DNA from: Spirochaetae bacterium HGW-Spirochaetae-5
GTDB taxonomy: Bacteria > Spirochaetota > UBA4802 > UBA5550
Length of the DNA: 42,013 nt
Direction of reading: 5' to 3'
Assembly: GCA_002839285.1 (NCBI GenBank)
Contig: PGXT01000003.1
Span: 1-42,013, forward strand
The translations under genes were made by a program, and so were the position numbers. Of this stretch, positions 40,372 through 42,013 are shown piece by piece (the stretch's first letter is position 1; each line of letters begins with the position of its first letter). The notes beneath the pieces are model-generated. The model ran no database searches, was not told where the DNA came from, and saw only the letters and a program-made list of their open reading frames with translations.

Positions 40372-40554
40372 TTAATCTTTATCGGTGCTTTTTTTATCAG
40401 GTGCCTGAATCTCCTGCAGCAGCTTTTTGATCTCTTTCAATTTTTCAATATCATCCTGATTCAAATCCCTGTCACCGCTGATAGCTTTTGAAATAATACT
40501 TATCAGTAGACCCTTGCTCCAGTTATCAAGTTTCAGACCGCTCTCATTTGCCAT
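40372..40554 (-). CDS. Small helical protein, third gene of the toxin-antitoxin operon
   Basis: This 60-residue protein starts 24 bp after the antitoxin gene, with AAAGGA upstream. It is a helical, charged protein ('GLKLDNWSKGLLISIISKAISGDRDLNQDDIEKLKEIKKLL') with no recognised family. Three-gene HigBA-type operons carry a chaperone as third gene; this one is too short for that. It could be an independent regulator. Confidence 0.6.
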   Translation of the reverse strand: MANESGLKLDNWSKGLLISIISKAISGDRDLNQDDIEKLKEIKKLLQEIQAPDKKSTDKD

Positions 40555-40578
40555 TTATTTAAATCCTTTTTTCTTATT

Positions 40579-40938
40579 CTATATCAATCTATCAATTGAA
40601 ATGTTAAACAGATCAGACAGCTGTTTAGCAGTTTTCTTGCTTATTGGGCGAATATTCCTCTCCATTTCAGAGACGTTCTGCTTTGAAAAATTCCCAAGTT
40701 TTTCACCCAGATCTTTCTGAGTCATCTTGTGCATCTTACGGTAAAAAGAAACAGTCTCTCCAGGTGTAATTTTTGCTTTTATGTTATTATACCATTCTGT
40801 GTCTTTAACATTAACATATTCATCATCCGATACAGTAACTTTTTTACCATATACTTCTTTTAACATAATGATAATCTTTTCAGGTATATCACCGGTCATA
40901 TCTATTTTAGTATGGGGCGTTTTCACGTGAACCTGCAT
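40579..40938 (-). CDS. HigA-like antitoxin with C-terminal Xre helix-turn-helix
   Basis: This 119-residue protein overlaps the toxin gene by 32 bp. Residues about 60-115 form an Xre/Cro HTH ('TPGETVSFYRKMHKMTQKDLGEKLGNFSKQNVSEME'). The N-terminal half probably binds the toxin. The order toxin then antitoxin is typical of HigBA systems. The antitoxin should repress the shared promoter; a small inverted repeat GTAGC/GCTAC is present at 41179-41197. Confidence 0.88.
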   Translation of the reverse strand: MQVHVKTPHTKIDMTGDIPEKIIIMLKEVYGKKVTVSDDEYVNVKDTEWYNNIKAKITPGETVSFYRKMHKMTQKDLGEKLGNFSKQNVSEMERNIRPISKKTAKQLSDLFNISIDRLI

Positions 40939-41170
40939 AGTATACCTCTATTATAATTGAATTTTTTTCACACCGCCAGCAGGCAACCCACTTATGCGAA
41001 AGATGACAGTGGTATTCATTTTCTCCAAGACTGCTGAAGTTCTGCCATTCCGTCCGGATCGGTCCGAGTCTTTCCAGGTCATTAATTAAAAAGAAAAATT
41101 TCTTTTGAATAGATAACGGGATCTTTTCAATATTTTTCTTTACCTGCTTATTTCGTTTTACCGTGTACAT
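40907..41170 (-). CDS. RelE/HigB-like mRNA-interferase toxin
   Basis: This 87-residue basic protein has the RelE/ParE fold pattern: 'YTVKRNKQVKKNIEKIPLSIQKKFFFLINDLE' (two helices) and the strands 'WQNFSSLGENEYHCHLSHKWVACWR' and 'SIIIEVYYAGSREN'. His and Tyr/Arg residues in the last strands suit ribosome-dependent mRNA cleavage. It is encoded first, as in HigBA, and would contribute to plasmid maintenance. Confidence 0.88.
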   Translation of the reverse strand: MYTVKRNKQVKKNIEKIPLSIQKKFFFLINDLERLGPIRTEWQNFSSLGENEYHCHLSHKWVACWRCEKNSIIIEVYYAGSRENAPY

Positions 41171-41178
41171 AATATCAT

Positions 41179-41205
41179 GTAGCTAAAAACAGGCTACTTT
41201 GTCAA
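41179..41205 (-). promoter_or_regulatory. Promoter/operator of the toxin-antitoxin operon
   Basis: On the minus strand a TTGACA (41205-41200) lies upstream of the toxin start, with an inverted repeat GTAGC/GCTAC (41179-41183 and 41193-41197) in the spacer region. The -10 box is weak (TACATG at 18 bp spacing), which would suit tight repression by the Xre antitoxin. Confidence 0.45.
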
Positions 41206-41235
41206 GTTAATTTAAATAGCTTTAAATTAGATTTA

Positions 41236-42013
41236 TCAATCTTCGCAGTTAAGCGAAGCCAGATAGCCTTGCGTAATCGAAACGCTCCTGTGTCCAAGAT
41301 AACGCTGTGTCGAAATAATATTCCTCTCATTTTCATAGTGTTTTACTGCAGCATAATGTCTAATATCATGGAGGCTGTAAACGGTTTCAATCTTCCCCTC
41401 TGTATATAATCTTTTGCAGAATCTTTCAAATCCCTTCTGGATCGAATTAACCTTCAGCTCTCTAAATGGCTTAGATTTATCAAAACCAAGCTTAAGAAGA
41501 AGATCAGCTGTCTCTTCTGAAAATTTTCCTTTAACCAGACTCCCTTTGCTCTCAGCCTTAAATCTTCCGGTCTTATCAATGGTGAAGGAGGGGAGGGCTC
41601 CGCACCTTAATCCATGATTTTTAATAACCGATATTACAGCTATAAGAACTCTTGCCTGTTTCTTTTTTCCTGCAGAGCCTTTCCCCTCAGCATTAAGCTC
41701 TTCATAAAGATTCTGATTTATTATTTCAAGCTCTCTGTCCCCTGGAACATCTCCTGTATCTTTGGTTTCAAACGGGCGGGGAGGGCGGCGGCATCCCTTA
41801 AAGTAGTTCTTTGAAATAATGTCATGACGTTCAAGAAAAGAGAAAAAACTCGACACCCCGGCGATCCTCTCTCTTATGCTGTTATTCATGGAGTACTGTT
41901 TTTCTGTATATTTCACATAGTCATCAATATCAATTGAATTAAGATTAAACAGGTTTAAGCCTTTAAGCTCCAGCCAGTCAAAGAAGATCTGAAGGCTCTT
42001 ACCATATGTCTCG
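41236..42013 (-). CDS. Tyrosine recombinase/integrase, C-terminal catalytic part (gene crosses the circle junction)
   Basis: These are residues 100-335 of the integrase that begins at 297; positions 41947-42013 are the redundant overlap. The full catalytic set is visible: the first Arg in 'GLRCGAL', a beta-hairpin Lys near 'SKGSLVKGK', HxxR in 'HDIRHYAAV', the second His in 'YLGHRS' and the Tyr nucleophile in 'TQGYLAS'. Length and domain order are typical of phage/plasmid integrases and XerC/D-like enzymes. It lies beside the toxin-antitoxin operon on the same strand, about 65 bp downstream in position but upstream in reading. XerCD-like dimer resolution or chromosomal integration are both possible; the sequence does not decide between them. 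Confidence 0.93.
   Translation of the reverse strand, partial: ETYGKSLQIFFDWLELKGLNLFNLNSIDIDDYVKYTEKQYSMNNSIRERIAGVSSFFSFLERHDIISKNYFKGCRRPPRPFETKDTGDVPGDRELEIINQNLYEELNAEGKGSAGKKKQARVLIAVISVIKNHGLRCGALPSFTIDKTGRFKAESKGSLVKGKFSEETADLLLKLGFDKSKPFRELKVNSIQKGFERFCKRLYTEGKIETVYSLHDIRHYAAVKHYENERNIISTQRYLGHRSVSITQGYLASLNCED
41947..42013. repeat. Terminal overlap, right copy (circle junction)
   Basis: This is an exact copy of positions 1-67. It should be counted once when the molecule is circularised. Confidence 0.95.

Overview
The window is one complete circular molecule. Its last 67 bases repeat its first 67, and a tyrosine recombinase gene reads in frame across the junction, so the real circle is 41,946 bp. 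The sequence is AT-rich. Several features suggest a diderm (two-membrane) bacterium and most resemble spirochaetes: an array of ABC transporter, GldG-like protein and DUF4340 protein; lipoproteins with a relaxed lipobox; SUMF1-type lipoproteins; YibE/F; and a ParA paired with a non-canonical ParB-like partner. The assignment to Spirochaetota is an inference, not a proof.

Layout. (1) Plasmid backbone, about 39.4 kb through the junction to 12 kb. It holds a ribbon-helix-helix repressor with a well-formed divergent promoter and operator, a DUF6573-type plasmid protein, a HigB/HigA-like toxin-antitoxin operon with a third small gene, an integrase across the junction, ParA and ParB-like partition genes, a short TolC-like exported protein, an unusual tyrosine recombinase fused to a membrane-anchored P-loop ATPase, and a translationally coupled YdjM-like membrane protein. 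Next comes a three-gene operon (PD-(D/E)XK nuclease-like protein with a winged helix, Ser/Thr kinase, TIM-barrel transglycosylase-like protein) that looks like an uncharacterised defence or signalling system. An AT-rich, hairpin-rich stretch, a candidate replication initiator and a secreted thermonuclease between inverted repeats complete this part. (2) A block that looks chromosomal, about 12.1-38.8 kb. It is almost entirely cell-envelope and export biology: HtrA protease, Ig-like protein, polysaccharide deacetylase, GH18 hydrolase, Lnt, YibE/F, a VKOR/DsbA disulfide pair, LspA, a Cache-like membrane sensor, SUMF1 and beta-propeller proteins, an ABC/GldG/DUF4340 transporter, CcmF, an ArsR-regulated P-type metal ATPase, an isoprenylcysteine-methyltransferase-like protein, a periplasmic metal-handling candidate, a LysM/M23 endopeptidase and UppP. 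(3) Two GC-richer stretches with no convincing gene (37.4-38.0 and 38.8-39.4 kb) flank uppP.

The notable biology is threefold. A small partitioned circle carries normally chromosomal and often essential envelope genes (lspA, lnt, uppP), as a chromid would. It has a compact kinase/nuclease/TIM-barrel operon of unknown function. It also encodes a recombinase-ATPase-membrane fusion with no familiar counterpart. No conjugation genes, phage structural genes, rRNA, tRNA or CRISPR array were seen.
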